Part shown: positions 32,747 through 41,162 of the stretch, piece after piece
Layout: every line of letters begins with the position of its first letter
Position numbering within the stretch: position 1 is the stretch's first letter
Assembly (NCBI GenBank): GCA_900109435.1
Contig: FNZT01000005.1
Coordinates: 186,544-250,543, forward strand
Origin: Ruminococcus sp. YRD2003
GTDB lineage: Bacteria; Bacillota; Clostridia; Oscillospirales; Ruminococcaceae
Length of the DNA stretch: 64,000 bases
Direction of reading: 5' to 3'
Position numbers and translations under genes: made by a program
Notes under the pieces: model-generated
What the model was told of the DNA's origin: nothing
The model's input: only the letters and a program-made list of their open reading frames with translations
The model's database searches: none

Positions 32747-33433
32747 ATGGAATTAATGCGTATCGAAAATCTTTGCAAAACTTACGGTAAAGGCGAGAAC
32801 GAAGTCAAGGCTCTCGACAACGTCTCATTCACCGTCCCCAAGGGGCAGATGCTCGCTGTCATCGGACCGAGCGGCTCGGGCAAATCGACTATGCTCCACA
32901 TTCTCGGCGGAGTTGACCGCCCCACCTCGGGCAAGGTCTTCCTCGATGAGCAGGACGTCTTTGCGCAGGACAACAAGAATCTTGCTATCTTCCGCCGCAG
33001 ACAGGTCGGACTGATATATCAGTTCTACAACCTCATCCCCGTCCTCGACGCCGAGGAGAACATCACGCTCCCCCTTATCATGGACGGCAGAAAGCCCGAC
33101 AGCAAGCACCTTGACGAGCTTCTCGAACTCTTACAGCTCAAGGAGCGCCGCCACCACCTGCCCTCGCAGCTCTCGGGCGGACAGCAGCAGAGAGTATCCA
33201 TCGGCAGAGCGCTGTTCACGTCTCCAGGGGTTATCCTCGCCGATGAGCCTACAGGCAACCTCGACAGCAAAAACAGTGCCGAGATAATAAAGCTGCTCCG
33301 AAAGTCCAACCGCGACTACGAGCAGACAATGATAATCATCACCCACGACGAGAACATCGCTCTCCAGTGCGACCGCATCATCACACTCTCTGACGGAAAA
33401 ATTGTCAGCGACAAGCTCAACGACATAAAGTAA
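32747..33433 (+). CDS. ABC transporter ATP-binding protein (MacB/BceA-like)
   Basis: 228 residues. Walker A GPSGSGKST near residue 40, Q-loop, signature LSGGQQQRVSIGRAL near 140, Walker B GVILADEPTGNLD and switch His in IITHDENIA. It is the cytosolic motor for the FtsX-like permease encoded 12 bp downstream. The ATG at 32747 with GGGAGGTATAC is preferred over the in-frame upstream codon at 32732. With the divergent two-component system it forms a peptide-antibiotic detection or resistance module by family precedent. Confidence 0.94.
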   Translation: MELMRIENLCKTYGKGENEVKALDNVSFTVPKGQMLAVIGPSGSGKSTMLHILGGVDRPTSGKVFLDEQDVFAQDNKNLAIFRRRQVGLIYQFYNLIPVLDAEENITLPLIMDGRKPDSKHLDELLELLQLKERRHHLPSQLSGGQQQRVSIGRALFTSPGVILADEPTGNLDSKNSAEIIKLLRKSNRDYEQTMIIITHDENIALQCDRIITLSDGKIVSDKLNDIK

Positions 33434-33445
33434 GGAGGCGCAGCT

Positions 33446-35791
33446 ATGTTTGAATTCCTGCTTGCGCGGAGATACATCACCACGCAGAAGCGCCACTCCG
33501 CGCTCACTATATGCAGCATTGCCGTCGCGGTGACGCTGATGAGTATGCTGTTCACAGGCTTTGCGACTCTGCTCGGCTGTCTGCGCGACGCCCACTACGA
33601 CGCCAAGCCCTACCATATGAGCTTTATCGGCGTCACCTACGAGCAGGCTGATGCCATCGAAAAGCTGCCCGAGGTCGAGTCCTACAATATAGGCAAGAAC
33701 GAGCTCGGTGACGGCACATACGACGTCGAGGTGCTGTTCAAAAAGCAGAGCATGAAAGACTCTCTCGGATACCTTCAGGATGCCGCAACAAACAAGCTCG
33801 GCGTTAAATTAGAGGACGTGCCCGTATGGATAACCGCACACGTTGACACCAACACCCAGCTTATGAACGACGACCTCGTTGACGACGGCGCGCGGTTCGC
33901 ATTTGTACGGACACTGTGTATCTTCTATGTGTTTATCGTGATAATAGCGCTGATGCTCCGTCTCATCATCGACACCGCCTTTGAAGTGTCCTCTAAGGAG
34001 AGAGAGAGGCAGTTCGGCGTTTTGCAGTCGGTGGGAGCTACCCCCAAGCAGATAGTCCGCATCATGACCGCCGAGGGACTCATGCTCTCTTCGGTGGGTA
34101 TACCGATAGGCTTACTGCTCGGTATCGGCTGTGCGTATATCGCTTTCAGGCGCATTGTCAGCAACGGTCTCGCTGACGCGTTCTTCACCTCCGACAAGGC
34201 GGGAGATATCGTGCGTTTCCACATAAGCCCCTTAATGCTTGTAATTGCGGCGATAACGGGTCTGGCGTGGGTGCTGTTTTCCGCTTACGGTACAGGTATG
34301 CGCGTTATCAAGAAGTCACCCGTGGAGGCTATCTCTGCGAGAAGCAACACCGTCAAGAAAGTCCGCAGGCATACCCTTATGGGGCTGTTTTTCGGCTGGA
34401 TAGGCAAGCTCACCTCACGCAATGCCCGCCGTCAGAAAAAGCGCTTCATCGTGACTATCCTCTCGCTCACTCTCTCGCTCGCGATGTTCGCAGGAGTGGG
34501 AAGCGTTATGAAAGCTGCCACCGATATTCTCACGGAGCCTCTTTCCGAAATGGGTCACGACCTCGAGCTGCACAACGACTATAGCTGCTTCGACCTGACA
34601 GGCTATAAAAAGGCTGTCGACTACCTCGAAAAGAGCGGCTATTTCAGCAAATATTACTACAGCGTGACCAATAATGCCAAATCTCTTGACAGCAATCAAA
34701 CATACTTGATCCTGTACCTCAGCAAGGACGAGTTTGAAAGCACTACCTTCGGCAAGGCTCCCGTGACCTACGAGGAGCTGAGAGACTCGAACAGCTACCT
34801 CTATATCACAGGTGCCGACGAGCCCGACGACAGTCTCAAGGAGCTTAAGCTGAAAGTATACGAGCTCATTGCCTCCGAAGAAGCAAAGAAGGAATATGAG
34901 GAGGCGTTCGCAGCTGACTTAGAGGCATTGAAAGAAGCAAGGAAAAATGCCGCAAATAAGGAAAACTCAGACGATGAGGAGGGACAGGTCGAGCTCCACA
35001 GCAGCTATTCAGCCCTTGTCAAAGCCACAAAGGATACCTGTAAGCAGTCAAATCACACCTTCAAGATAGCGGCTTCATGCAAGGCTCCCAAGCCTGACCA
35101 TGCAAACCCGTTCATCATCGACGACGGCTGGTACGGTGACGATGAGCATCGGCAAAAACTGCTCATAGCGTCGATAGACCAGTACGAAGCAGGCGAATAT
35201 AAACTCTACGGCAACTATCGGTACACGGGAACATGGGTCGATGTCGATATAAAGTCACCCGAGGTATACGAGAAAGCGCTGAAATACATCAAGCAGAATT
35301 ACGAAATAGAGCTGCTCTGGGATATGTTCGGCGAGGTGCAGAAGCTTCGCACCTCAGCGGGAGCTTACAGGATAGCCGCCTCATTCATCACGGGTCTTAT
35401 CGCCCTCATCGCTATCGTCAATATGATAAACATCGTATCTACGGGAATTGTCAACCGCCGCGGCGAGCTCGCCTCCATGCAGTGTGTCGGCATGACGCGC
35501 GGACAGCTCTATAAAATGGCAGTCATCGAAGGCTTGCAGTATACCCTGTTTGCAGCAGTCGGAGCTATCGTTCTCTGCCTGCTCGGTATCTTCCTCACCG
35601 AGAATATGCTCATAGCCGTTGAAGTCATGCCACCCGAAAGCAAAGGTATGCTCATAAGCTACGGCGAGCCGATATGGCGCGTTCTCGCAGCTTCGGGCTT
35701 CGCGTTTATCGTGGCAGTGCTCGCAGCAGTTATACCGCTCAGAAGGATGCAGAAGACCTCGCTCATAGACCAGATAAGAAGCGTAGACTGA
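33446..35791 (+). CDS. ABC transporter permease, FtsX-like, two repeats
   Basis: 781 residues with eight predicted membrane helices. One is near residues 20-42 and three are at about 150-290 (including the FtsX signature around FEVSSKERERQFGVLQSVGA). A second set has one helix near 335-355 and three after about 645. A large outside domain of roughly 290 residues lies between helices 5 and 6. The double-FtsX plan with a big external domain fits peptide-sensing or lipoprotein/peptide exporters (MacB, Vnc- and Bce-like). AAGGAGGCGCAGCT precedes the ATG. A terminator follows at 35801. Confidence 0.92.
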   Translation: MFEFLLARRYITTQKRHSALTICSIAVAVTLMSMLFTGFATLLGCLRDAHYDAKPYHMSFIGVTYEQADAIEKLPEVESYNIGKNELGDGTYDVEVLFKKQSMKDSLGYLQDAATNKLGVKLEDVPVWITAHVDTNTQLMNDDLVDDGARFAFVRTLCIFYVFIVIIALMLRLIIDTAFEVSSKERERQFGVLQSVGATPKQIVRIMTAEGLMLSSVGIPIGLLLGIGCAYIAFRRIVSNGLADAFFTSDKAGDIVRFHISPLMLVIAAITGLAWVLFSAYGTGMRVIKKSPVEAISARSNTVKKVRRHTLMGLFFGWIGKLTSRNARRQKKRFIVTILSLTLSLAMFAGVGSVMKAATDILTEPLSEMGHDLELHNDYSCFDLTGYKKAVDYLEKSGYFSKYYYSVTNNAKSLDSNQTYLILYLSKDEFESTTFGKAPVTYEELRDSNSYLYITGADEPDDSLKELKLKVYELIASEEAKKEYEEAFAADLEALKEARKNAANKENSDDEEGQVELHSSYSALVKATKDTCKQSNHTFKIAASCKAPKPDHANPFIIDDGWYGDDEHRQKLLIASIDQYEAGEYKLYGNYRYTGTWVDVDIKSPEVYEKALKYIKQNYEIELLWDMFGEVQKLRTSAGAYRIAASFITGLIALIAIVNMINIVSTGIVNRRGELASMQCVGMTRGQLYKMAVIEGLQYTLFAAVGAIVLCLLGIFLTENMLIAVEVMPPESKGMLISYGEPIWRVLAASGFAFIVAVLAAVIPLRRMQKTSLIDQIRSVD

Positions 35792-35800
35792 TAATACAAA

Positions 35801-35833
35801 ACAGCCGCAGTGATTTTCTGCGGCTGTTGTTTT
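35801..35833 (+). terminator. Terminator of the ABC operon
   Basis: ACAGCCGCAG/CTGCGGCTGT perfect 10-bp stem, then TGTTTT. Confidence 0.85.
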
Positions 35834-35841
35834 CGGGATAC

Positions 35842-35998
35842 AAAAAAATTCGCGGCTCAGAAAAACCGAACCGCAAAACAGCGTGCGCCCGCTCGGCGCT
35901 GTATATGTGTTACAAATTAGATACGGTATGGAACGCGGAAAAAAATTCGCGGCTCAGAAAAACTGAACCGCGAAACTGCGTGCGCCCGCTCGGCGCTG
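35842..35998. repeat. Two 60-bp direct repeats downstream of tRNA-Gly
   Basis: 35842-35901 and 35939-35998 agree at 57 of 60 positions by eye. On the minus strand each is a GC-rich block, then a CGCGGTTCAG/CTGAGCCGCG-type hairpin, then AATTTTTTT. Copy two is the 3' flank of the tRNA gene. Copy one has the same flank but no tRNA before it. Confidence 0.85.
35939..35972 (-). terminator. Terminator of tRNA-Gly
   Basis: Minus strand CGCGGTTCAG, T5 loop, CTGAGCCGCG, then AATTTTTTT. The only mismatch on the plus strand is a G-U pair on the minus strand. Confidence 0.8.
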
Positions 35999-36071
35999 GA
36001 GCAGATAACGGGGGTCGAACCCGCCTCCTCAGTTTGGGAAACTGAAGTAATAACCGCTATACTATATCTGC
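35997..36071 (-). tRNA. tRNA-Gly (anticodon CCC)
   Basis: Acceptor stem GCAGATA/TATCTGC, D arm GTATAGCGGTTATTAC, anticodon stem TCAGT/ACTGA with a seven-base loop TTCCCAA giving anticodon CCC, T arm GCGGGTTCGACCCCCG-type, discriminator T and encoded CCA. It is on the minus strand and has its own terminator just downstream. Confidence 0.92.
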
Positions 36072-36240
36072 ATACTGATATTATACCACACCTTCCCGCA
36101 GAATGCAAGGGGTTCCGCAAACTTTTCTCCGAGTCGTCGGCGAAGTTCGACAAAGCTCGGCGTTAAAACTTAAAACAATAAACAGTTGCCACAGTGCAGA
36201 TTTGCTCCAAATAATAATTTTTTGTGTGAATTTGAAAAAA
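36072..36240. other. Intergenic stretch upstream of tRNA-Gly and of the next gene
   Basis: Divergent promoter space. I see an AT-rich right half and no gene; no strong promoter for the tRNA could be assigned with confidence. Confidence 0.4.
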
Positions 36241-36244
36241 GCAC

Positions 36245-36273
36245 TGGACAAATCCTTGTATTTATGTTATAAT
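36245..36273 (+). promoter_or_regulatory. Promoter of the Cys-motif/charged-tail protein
   Basis: TGGACA (36245-36250), 17 bp, TATAAT (36268-36273) with an upstream TG (extended -10). The start codon is about 30 bp downstream. Confidence 0.7.
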
Positions 36274-36304
36274 AAACTGTAAACTTATTTTTTGAGGTGA
36301 TACT

Positions 36305-36823
36305 ATGGATCTTTTCTCCATTTTTAAAAGCGGTAAATACTTCGATAAACATATTGAACCCAAGTGCGATTACTGCCGTTTCGGCAAGCGTGCAAAGGAC
36401 GGCAACAAGGTGCTCTGCGAGAAGAGAGGTCTTGTTGATGCAAATTATTCATGCAGCAAGTTCATCTACTCTCCTCTGAAGAGGATCCCCGTTAAACAGC
36501 TCAACTTCGTAGGAAGTCTCGCAGATGAGGAGCTCTATATCGAGTCCGCAGGCGACCGCGCCGAAAAGGAGGAAGAGCTCAAGAAGATCGAAGCTGCCGA
36601 GAAGAAGTCAACAGGCAAGAAGTCCGACGACAAGAAAGCAGAAGAGAAAAAGGCAGAGGAGACTCCCAAGGAGGATAAGGCAAAAGAGACTCCTGCGGAA
36701 GAGGCTGAGGCAAAGCAGGCGGAGGAAGCTCCCAAGAGCGAAAAAGAAGAGACACCCGCTGAAAAAGCCGAGGAAAAGCAGGCCGATGAGGCTCCGAAGG
36801 CAGATGCCCCCAACGCCGAATAA
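36305..36823 (+). CDS. Protein with zinc-ribbon-like head and Lys/Glu/Ala-rich tail
   Basis: 172 residues. The first 75 hold four cysteines (PKCDYCRFGKR, KVLCEKRG and YSCSKFIYSP) in a pattern that could bind zinc; this N-terminal block looks conserved. From about residue 85 the chain is nearly all Lys, Glu, Ala and Pro (EEKKAEETPKEDKAKETPAE and similar imperfect repeats), so it is likely disordered. No signal or membrane segment. Function unknown. GAGGTGATACT precedes the ATG, and the gene has its own promoter and terminator. Confidence 0.72.
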   Translation: MDLFSIFKSGKYFDKHIEPKCDYCRFGKRAKDGNKVLCEKRGLVDANYSCSKFIYSPLKRIPVKQLNFVGSLADEELYIESAGDRAEKEEELKKIEAAEKKSTGKKSDDKKAEEKKAEETPKEDKAKETPAEEAEAKQAEEAPKSEKEETPAEKAEEKQADEAPKADAPNAE

Positions 36824-36846
36824 GCGGCTTCAAATGAGTATAACAA

Positions 36847-36875
36847 GCTGCGGTCATGATCGTCCGCAGCTTTTC
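36847..36875 (+). terminator. Terminator of the Cys-motif protein gene
   Basis: AGCTGCGG/CCGCAGCT stem with a 9-base loop, then TTTCT; three bases beyond it the tRNA-Leu promoter begins. Confidence 0.8.
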
Positions 36876-36877
36876 TC

Positions 36878-36906
36878 TTGACAAACCACTGCCAAATAGG
36901 TATAAT
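36878..36906 (+). promoter_or_regulatory. tRNA-Leu promoter
   Basis: TTGACA (36878-36883), 17 bp, TATAAT (36901-36906): a perfect consensus promoter, starting just before the broken tRNA-Leu. Confidence 0.85.
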
Positions 36907-36918
36907 TAGTATTGGTAT

Positions 36919-36952
36919 GCGGGTGTGGTGAAATTGGCAGACACGTCAGATT
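36919..36952 (+). pseudogene. Truncated tRNA-Leu (5' half only)
   Basis: GCGGGTGTGGTGAAATTGGC and the following CAGACACGTCAGATTT match the first half of the intact tRNA-Leu nearby and then stop in the anticodon loop. No 3' half follows; about 70 unrelated bases lead to the intact gene. Confidence 0.75.
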
Positions 36953-37022
36953 TCGTTCGCGCTACGTCATTGGAATTATAAGGCAATCAATCCTTTGTGA
37001 AAAATCAACAAAATTCAATATT

Positions 37023-37107
37023 GCACCTGTGGTGAAATTGGCAGACACGATAGATTTAGGTTCTATTTCTGAAAGGAGTGCAGGTTCGATTCCTGTCAGG
37101 TGCACCA
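37023..37107 (+). tRNA. tRNA-Leu (anticodon TAG)
   Basis: Acceptor stem GCACCTG/CAGGTGC, D arm with GTGAAATTGGCAGACAC, anticodon stem ATAGA/TCTAT with loop TTTAGGT (anticodon TAG), long variable arm TTCTGAAAGGAGTG, T arm CAGGTTCGATTCCTG, encoded CCA. It lies downstream of a consensus promoter and a truncated tRNA-Leu. Confidence 0.93.
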
Positions 37108-37243
37108 TTCAAAAAGTCCGATTATTCGGGCTTTTTTCTTTTGCTCTCTTCTATTCCTATCTTGGTACCAGGTAATGAGACACAAAACGTGTATTTCATG
37201 TGTATTCCGACAAATAGAATAGCCGCAGGTCTCCCTGCGGCTT
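37107..37243. repeat. 137-bp direct repeat, left copy (tRNA-Leu 3' flank)
   Basis: Matches 58683-58819 at 136 of 137 positions (single difference A to G near 37216). It contains the tRNA-Leu terminator (AAAAAGTCCGA/TCGGGCTTTTT at about 37111-37136), a TTGGTACCAGG palindrome, and a second hairpin GCCGCAGG/CCTGCGGC (about 37222-37241). The right copy flanks a serine recombinase gene, so this block is probably an end or attachment region of the same kind of element. Confidence 0.85.
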
Positions 37244-37250
37244 ATCCTCT

Positions 37251-37645
37251 TTACTTCAATAGTTTAGTATTCAAAAGAGTCGCAAGTGCCTTTTCAGCAT
37301 TCTTCGCTTTTTTTATATTCTCTGTAGCAAGCACTTCGCTGATTTCATTATCACTCAATGATGTAACAACACAAAGTTCAAATCGTGCCCTTGATGTACC
37401 CACATATACTATATTCTTATACTCTTGTTCAAGCATAAACTTTTGAGTAACGTCTATCAGTATTACTACATCACTTTCAAGTCCTTTGAATTTTCGGCAG
37501 GTGGTAAAGAGAACCTTCTTTCCGTTATATCGGTAATACTCTCCATCTCTAAATGATGACAACAAACTGTTTTCAACGGTCGAGCATGTAAGAATAACGA
37601 TACTATTTCCATATGCATCAGAATACTTATCAATCATTTCATTAA
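37251..37645 (-). pseudogene. C-terminal fragment of a UvrD/Rep-type helicase
   Basis: The frame retains only the last part of a superfamily 1 helicase: TCRKFKGLESDVVILIDV (motif V region) and NIVYVGTSRARFELCVV (motif VI region). Roughly the first three quarters or more of a typical protein are missing. The remaining frame is cut near 37645, where an unrelated gene fragment on the other strand begins. Confidence 0.75.
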
Positions 37646-37970
37646 TAGTTATGTTCCAGATGTATCCCCATGCTATCGCTGTATATTTGAAGCTCCGCCT
37701 CCGAAAGACGCTGTACCAAGCTGCCGTGAAGCGGGAGTAATAGGTGCAATGGCAGGTATAATCGGGACAATGCAGGCTCTTGAAGCCGTGAAATACATCA
37801 CAGGTCAGGGTGAACTGCTTACAGGAAGTATGCTCGTATTCGATGGGCTGAAAATGGAGTGGCGAAAAGTAAAACTCCCGAAAAGGAATTCCCTCTGTCC
37901 CATATGCGGCGATTCTCCGGCAATAAAAGAACTATTCGACGAAGAACAGCAGGCTTGCTCGCTGAATTGA
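37641..37970 (+). pseudogene. C-terminal fragment of a ThiF/MoeB-like E1 enzyme
   Basis: Open frame INSYVPDVSPCYRCIFEAP, PPKDAVPSCREAGVIGAM, then ITGQGELLTGSMLVFDG and a closing CPICGDSP. This is the zinc-binding and C-terminal half of the MoeB/ThiF adenylyltransferase family (CxxC pairs present). The ATP-binding N-terminal half is absent. The left end coincides with the cut in the helicase fragment. Confidence 0.75.
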
Positions 37971-38060
37971 CTCCGCTCGTTGTCATAGTAAGTTTATAGT
38001 TATAATATGATTATATATCAAGTTAAAGAATATGTCAATATCTTATTCCTACAAAACTTA

Positions 38061-38089
38061 TTGACAAAGTAGCTTTATGTAGCTATAAT
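38061..38089 (+). promoter_or_regulatory. Strong promoter upstream of truncated ligase gene
   Basis: TTGACA (38061-38066), 17 bp, TATAAT (38084-38089). GTAGCT occurs twice as a direct repeat in the spacer and may be an operator. Confidence 0.75.
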
Positions 38090-38126
38090 ATACTCATACC
38101 CCACAAAATAATCCGAGGTGAGATAT

Positions 38127-38411
38127 ATGAATGATGAGATCAGACAAGCTATTTATGACAAATATATTGCACCGACAAAAATAAATCGTCCCGACTATAT
38201 TGGAGTCGAGATCGAAATGCCTGTAGTAAACCTCAGCGGACAGCCTGTTGACGAGGCTGTTTCAATTGAAGCTGCTGAAAGATTTATCAAGCAATTCAAC
38301 TTCATAGAATCAGGCAGGGACACTGACGGAAATATAACATCTGCAAAGGATACACAGACGGGAGATATCCTCTCTTTTGACTGCTGTTATTCCCTTGATA
38401 AACTACATTGA
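38127..38411 (+). pseudogene. Truncated N-terminus resembling a glutamate-cysteine ligase family protein
   Basis: About 94 residues. RPDYIGVEIEMPVVNLSG followed by SIEAAERFIKQFNF and ILSFDCCYSLDK resembles the first strands of GCS2-type glutamate-cysteine ligases, which continue for another 250 residues or more. Here a stop follows at once. The ATG at 38127 has GAGGTGAGAT upstream and a consensus promoter, so a short peptide may still be made. The family assignment is tentative. Confidence 0.5.
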
Positions 38412-38438
38412 GCAATACGCTGCTAAATGAAAGGCGAT

Positions 38439-38666
38439 ATGCGCTACGTTCATAAGAATCTGAAAAATACCCTTTTCTTCAAGAGAATTGAAAACGGTAT
38501 TATATTCTCCACAAAGCCGCTTGATGGCGGAATTTGGGTACCATTTCCAATGGCACAGGTCATTGCATACAAGCACGGGCATGAGGTCTATCGCGGAAGC
38601 CGTCACAAGGGTACTTTTGTGCCGACTTTAGAGTACATCACGGCTATGGACGCAATGTATATATGA
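38439..38666 (+). CDS. Small protein of unknown function
   Basis: 75-79 residues, depending on whether translation starts at the ATG at 38439 or 38427. The composition looks protein-like (KPLDGGIWVPFPMAQVIAY, then RGSRHKGTFVPTLEYITAM), with no membrane segment. I do not recognise it; it may be another gene remnant in this scarred region. Confidence 0.4.
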   Translation: MRYVHKNLKNTLFFKRIENGIIFSTKPLDGGIWVPFPMAQVIAYKHGHEVYRGSRHKGTFVPTLEYITAMDAMYI

Positions 38667-38694
38667 GGCAAATAAGGGGCTGCGGATCGTGACT

Positions 38695-38904
38695 ATGAGC
38701 ATAGATGAGCTTAGAAAAGCTGTTATTTCGGACGATGAACTGAGCTTTTCTCATAACGGAAGAAACTATCTTTTATACGGCTGGAATCAGTGCGACGGCT
38801 ATTTCCTCAGCCTTGAATGCGAGGGTGAGCTTGTATGGCAGTCAGCACCTATGTCTAAAGCTGATTGTATTGACGAATTCGTTAGATATTATTCTGAATT
38901 ATAA
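38695..38904 (+). CDS. Small acidic protein of unknown function
   Basis: About 69 residues from the ATG at 38695 (an in-frame GTG lies at 38689). SIDELRKAVISDDELSFSHN followed by YLLYGWNQCDGYFLSLECE looks like a compact alpha/beta protein. No family recognised. It is the last gene before the converging end of asnB. Confidence 0.5.
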   Translation: MSIDELRKAVISDDELSFSHNGRNYLLYGWNQCDGYFLSLECEGELVWQSAPMSKADCIDEFVRYYSEL

Positions 38905-39042
38905 CTGATAATAGTTTATTGAGATTGGACAATATCAGTGATATGCAGTATAAAGCATAATAAAAAGTCTCACATTGAATTGTACATTAAATCAATTACT
39001 ACAACAACTTGTTTTTATGTTAAAGCTTGTCCTATATGTTTT

Positions 39043-40620
39043 TCATGTTCCGCTCTCTCCATAATTTGAGAGCACACGTGCGGACGGGTCATTTACGTTG
39101 CAACCCTCCCATTCCTTGTTTGGCATCCAGAAATCTGCCACCATTTCGCTGTTGCCGTGGTAATACTTCTCGAATATCTCACGGTACAGCAGAGATTCTT
39201 TCGTGAACGGCTTTGCGTGTGAATACTTTGTACTGAGCAGTTCATATTCCTCATCTGAATAATAATTATTGGCATATTCTTTGAGATAATCCACCATTGA
39301 ATGTCCGACAGCGTCAGAGAAAGCCGCCTTTTCACGATAGAGTATATCGTGAGGCAGATAGTCTCCCTCAAATGCGTGACGAAGGAGATATTTTCCCTTA
39401 TTATACTTATTCAGCTTCATTTCAGGGTCAACTGCCAGCACATATTTCACAAAGTCAAGGTCACCGAAAGGTACTCTTGCTTCAAGGGAATTTACGGAGA
39501 TACATCTGTCCGCACGGAGTACATCATACATATGAAGTTCCCGTACACGCTTTACAGACTCTTCCTGAAAAGCTTCCGCCGATGGAGCAAAATCAGTATA
39601 CTTGTAACCAAAAAGCTCATCGGATATCTCGCCCGTAAGAAGCACGCGGATATCAGTCTGACTGTGGATAGCCTTGCAGAGCAGATACATTCCCATACTT
39701 GCGCGGATAGTAGTTATATCATACGTTCCAAGCAGATGTATAACATCTTCCAGTGAATCAATAACGTCGTCCCTTGTGATAATGACCTCAGTGTGGTCAC
39801 TGCCGATATAGTCTGCCACCTGCTTTGCGTATTTGAGGTCAATAGCGTCGGTATTCATGCCGATAGCGAATGTACGTATAGGCTTATCCGTTTCACGCTG
39901 AGCAATTGCACATACAAGAGACGAATCAAGTCCTCCCGACAGCAGGAAACCCACCTTCGCGTCTGCGTCAAGTCGCTTTTTTACTCCTTCCACAAGCTTA
40001 TCGTGAATGTTTTCGCATACTGTATCAATATCGTCGTGAATGACATTATCCACTGCCGTAATATCGCAGTAACAATGGAATTCTCCGTCCTTGCAGAAAT
40101 GTCCGGGCGGGAATGGCATTATTTTTTTGCATATCTTCACGAGGTTCTTTGCTTCACTTGCAAAGACTATCGTATCGCCATCATAGCCGTAATACAGCGG
40201 ACGGATACCTATGGGGTCACGGGCAGCAATGAATTCGTGCTGTTCATGGTCGTATATGATACAGGCAAACTCCGCGTCAAGCATGGAGAACATTTCCGTG
40301 CCGTATTCCTTATACATGGGCAGCAGCACCTCGCAGTCGCTGTCACTTGTGAAGCTGTATCCTTTGGCAATAAGTTCATCGCGTAACTTTCTGAATCCGT
40401 ATATCTCGCCGTTGCAGACGGCATAATTGCCGTCAAGCTCAAATGGCTGCATTCCCTCAGGAGTAAGACCCATTATGGAAAGCCGCTGAAATCCCAGAAC
40501 ACCGTCTTTGAGGTCGATTATTCTCTCGTCGTCCGGACCCCTTGACACTGTAGCTGTAAGCCCTTCCGAAACCTTCTGCATACCGCCGCCTTTGCCGCAG
40601 TATCCCATTATCGTACACAT
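39043..40620 (-). CDS. asnB: Asparagine synthetase B (glutamine-hydrolysing)
   Basis: 525 residues. The class II glutaminase domain has the catalytic Cys at position 2 after the initiator Met (MCTIMGYCGKGG). The synthetase domain has the PP-loop LLSGGLDSSLVCAIA and the later LLTGEISDELFGYKY. It uses glutamine, aspartate and ATP to make asparagine in the cytosol. CGGAGGAATAG precedes the ATG. It is the last gene of the minus-strand nitrogen operon. The 73-bp gap to the GNAT gene contains a TGATGTGCGG-like stretch but no clear promoter. Confidence 0.95.
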   Translation of the reverse strand: MCTIMGYCGKGGGMQKVSEGLTATVSRGPDDERIIDLKDGVLGFQRLSIMGLTPEGMQPFELDGNYAVCNGEIYGFRKLRDELIAKGYSFTSDSDCEVLLPMYKEYGTEMFSMLDAEFACIIYDHEQHEFIAARDPIGIRPLYYGYDGDTIVFASEAKNLVKICKKIMPFPPGHFCKDGEFHCYCDITAVDNVIHDDIDTVCENIHDKLVEGVKKRLDADAKVGFLLSGGLDSSLVCAIAQRETDKPIRTFAIGMNTDAIDLKYAKQVADYIGSDHTEVIITRDDVIDSLEDVIHLLGTYDITTIRASMGMYLLCKAIHSQTDIRVLLTGEISDELFGYKYTDFAPSAEAFQEESVKRVRELHMYDVLRADRCISVNSLEARVPFGDLDFVKYVLAVDPEMKLNKYNKGKYLLRHAFEGDYLPHDILYREKAAFSDAVGHSMVDYLKEYANNYYSDEEYELLSTKYSHAKPFTKESLLYREIFEKYYHGNSEMVADFWMPNKEWEGCNVNDPSARVLSNYGESGT

Positions 40621-40693
40621 TTTCTATTCCTCCGAATGCTTGATGATGTCAGCCTGCACATCGCCATTGATGTGCGGCGTTTATTAACAGAGC

Positions 40694-41158
40694 TCAGTAA
40701 AGATCCTTTGCAAGGCAAACCGCCCCTTCAAGCTCGTCATAGGGCGGGTAATTATCTATATGACAGTAGCCGCGGCTGATGTAGAGCCCGACAGCAGCAG
40801 TCATCTTTTCTCTTGTCTGGAGAATAGTTCTGCGAAAGCCATTATCACGGGCTCTCCCCTCTATCATATCCATCATTGCTGAAGCGATATGCTTTCCTCG
40901 GTATGCAGGCTCGACCCAGACGCGCTTTATCTCTGCGTCGCTGTCATTGTATTTTTTAAGCCCTGCACAAGCGACTGCTTCATCATTTATGTATGCAATA
41001 AGCACATCCTGAATGGTCTCTGATAAATTGTAAGGTACAAATCCGGCGCGATTGCCTTTTCCGCCGACGAGACTGTCATAATAGTCCTCAGTTATAAAAT
41101 AGAAGCGGCGAAAGTCCTCATCATCAGGTACAGTCCATTTATACAGTATCCCGTCCAT
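40694..41158 (-). CDS. GNAT-family N-acetyltransferase
   Basis: 154 residues from the ATG at 41158, four bases after the purF stop; the longer frame into purF is not needed. The GNAT core is clear: AEIKRVWVEPAYRGKHIASAM (acetyl-CoA pyrophosphate loop) and AAVGLYISRGYCHIDNYPPY, a common pattern in amino-acid-type acetyltransferases. Substrate unknown. Tight coupling inside a nitrogen operon suggests an amine or amino-acid substrate. Confidence 0.85.
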   Translation of the reverse strand: MDGILYKWTVPDDEDFRRFYFITEDYYDSLVGGKGNRAGFVPYNLSETIQDVLIAYINDEAVACAGLKKYNDSDAEIKRVWVEPAYRGKHIASAMMDMIEGRARDNGFRRTILQTREKMTAAVGLYISRGYCHIDNYPPYDELEGAVCLAKDLY

Positions 41159-41162
41159 GCTC

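Noticed and set aside
37107-37243. Reading the 137-bp repeats as the two ends of one 21-kb transposon carrying the nitrogen genes
   Set aside because: The enclosed genes are conserved core metabolism, and the mobile genes lie outside the interval, to the right of the right copy.
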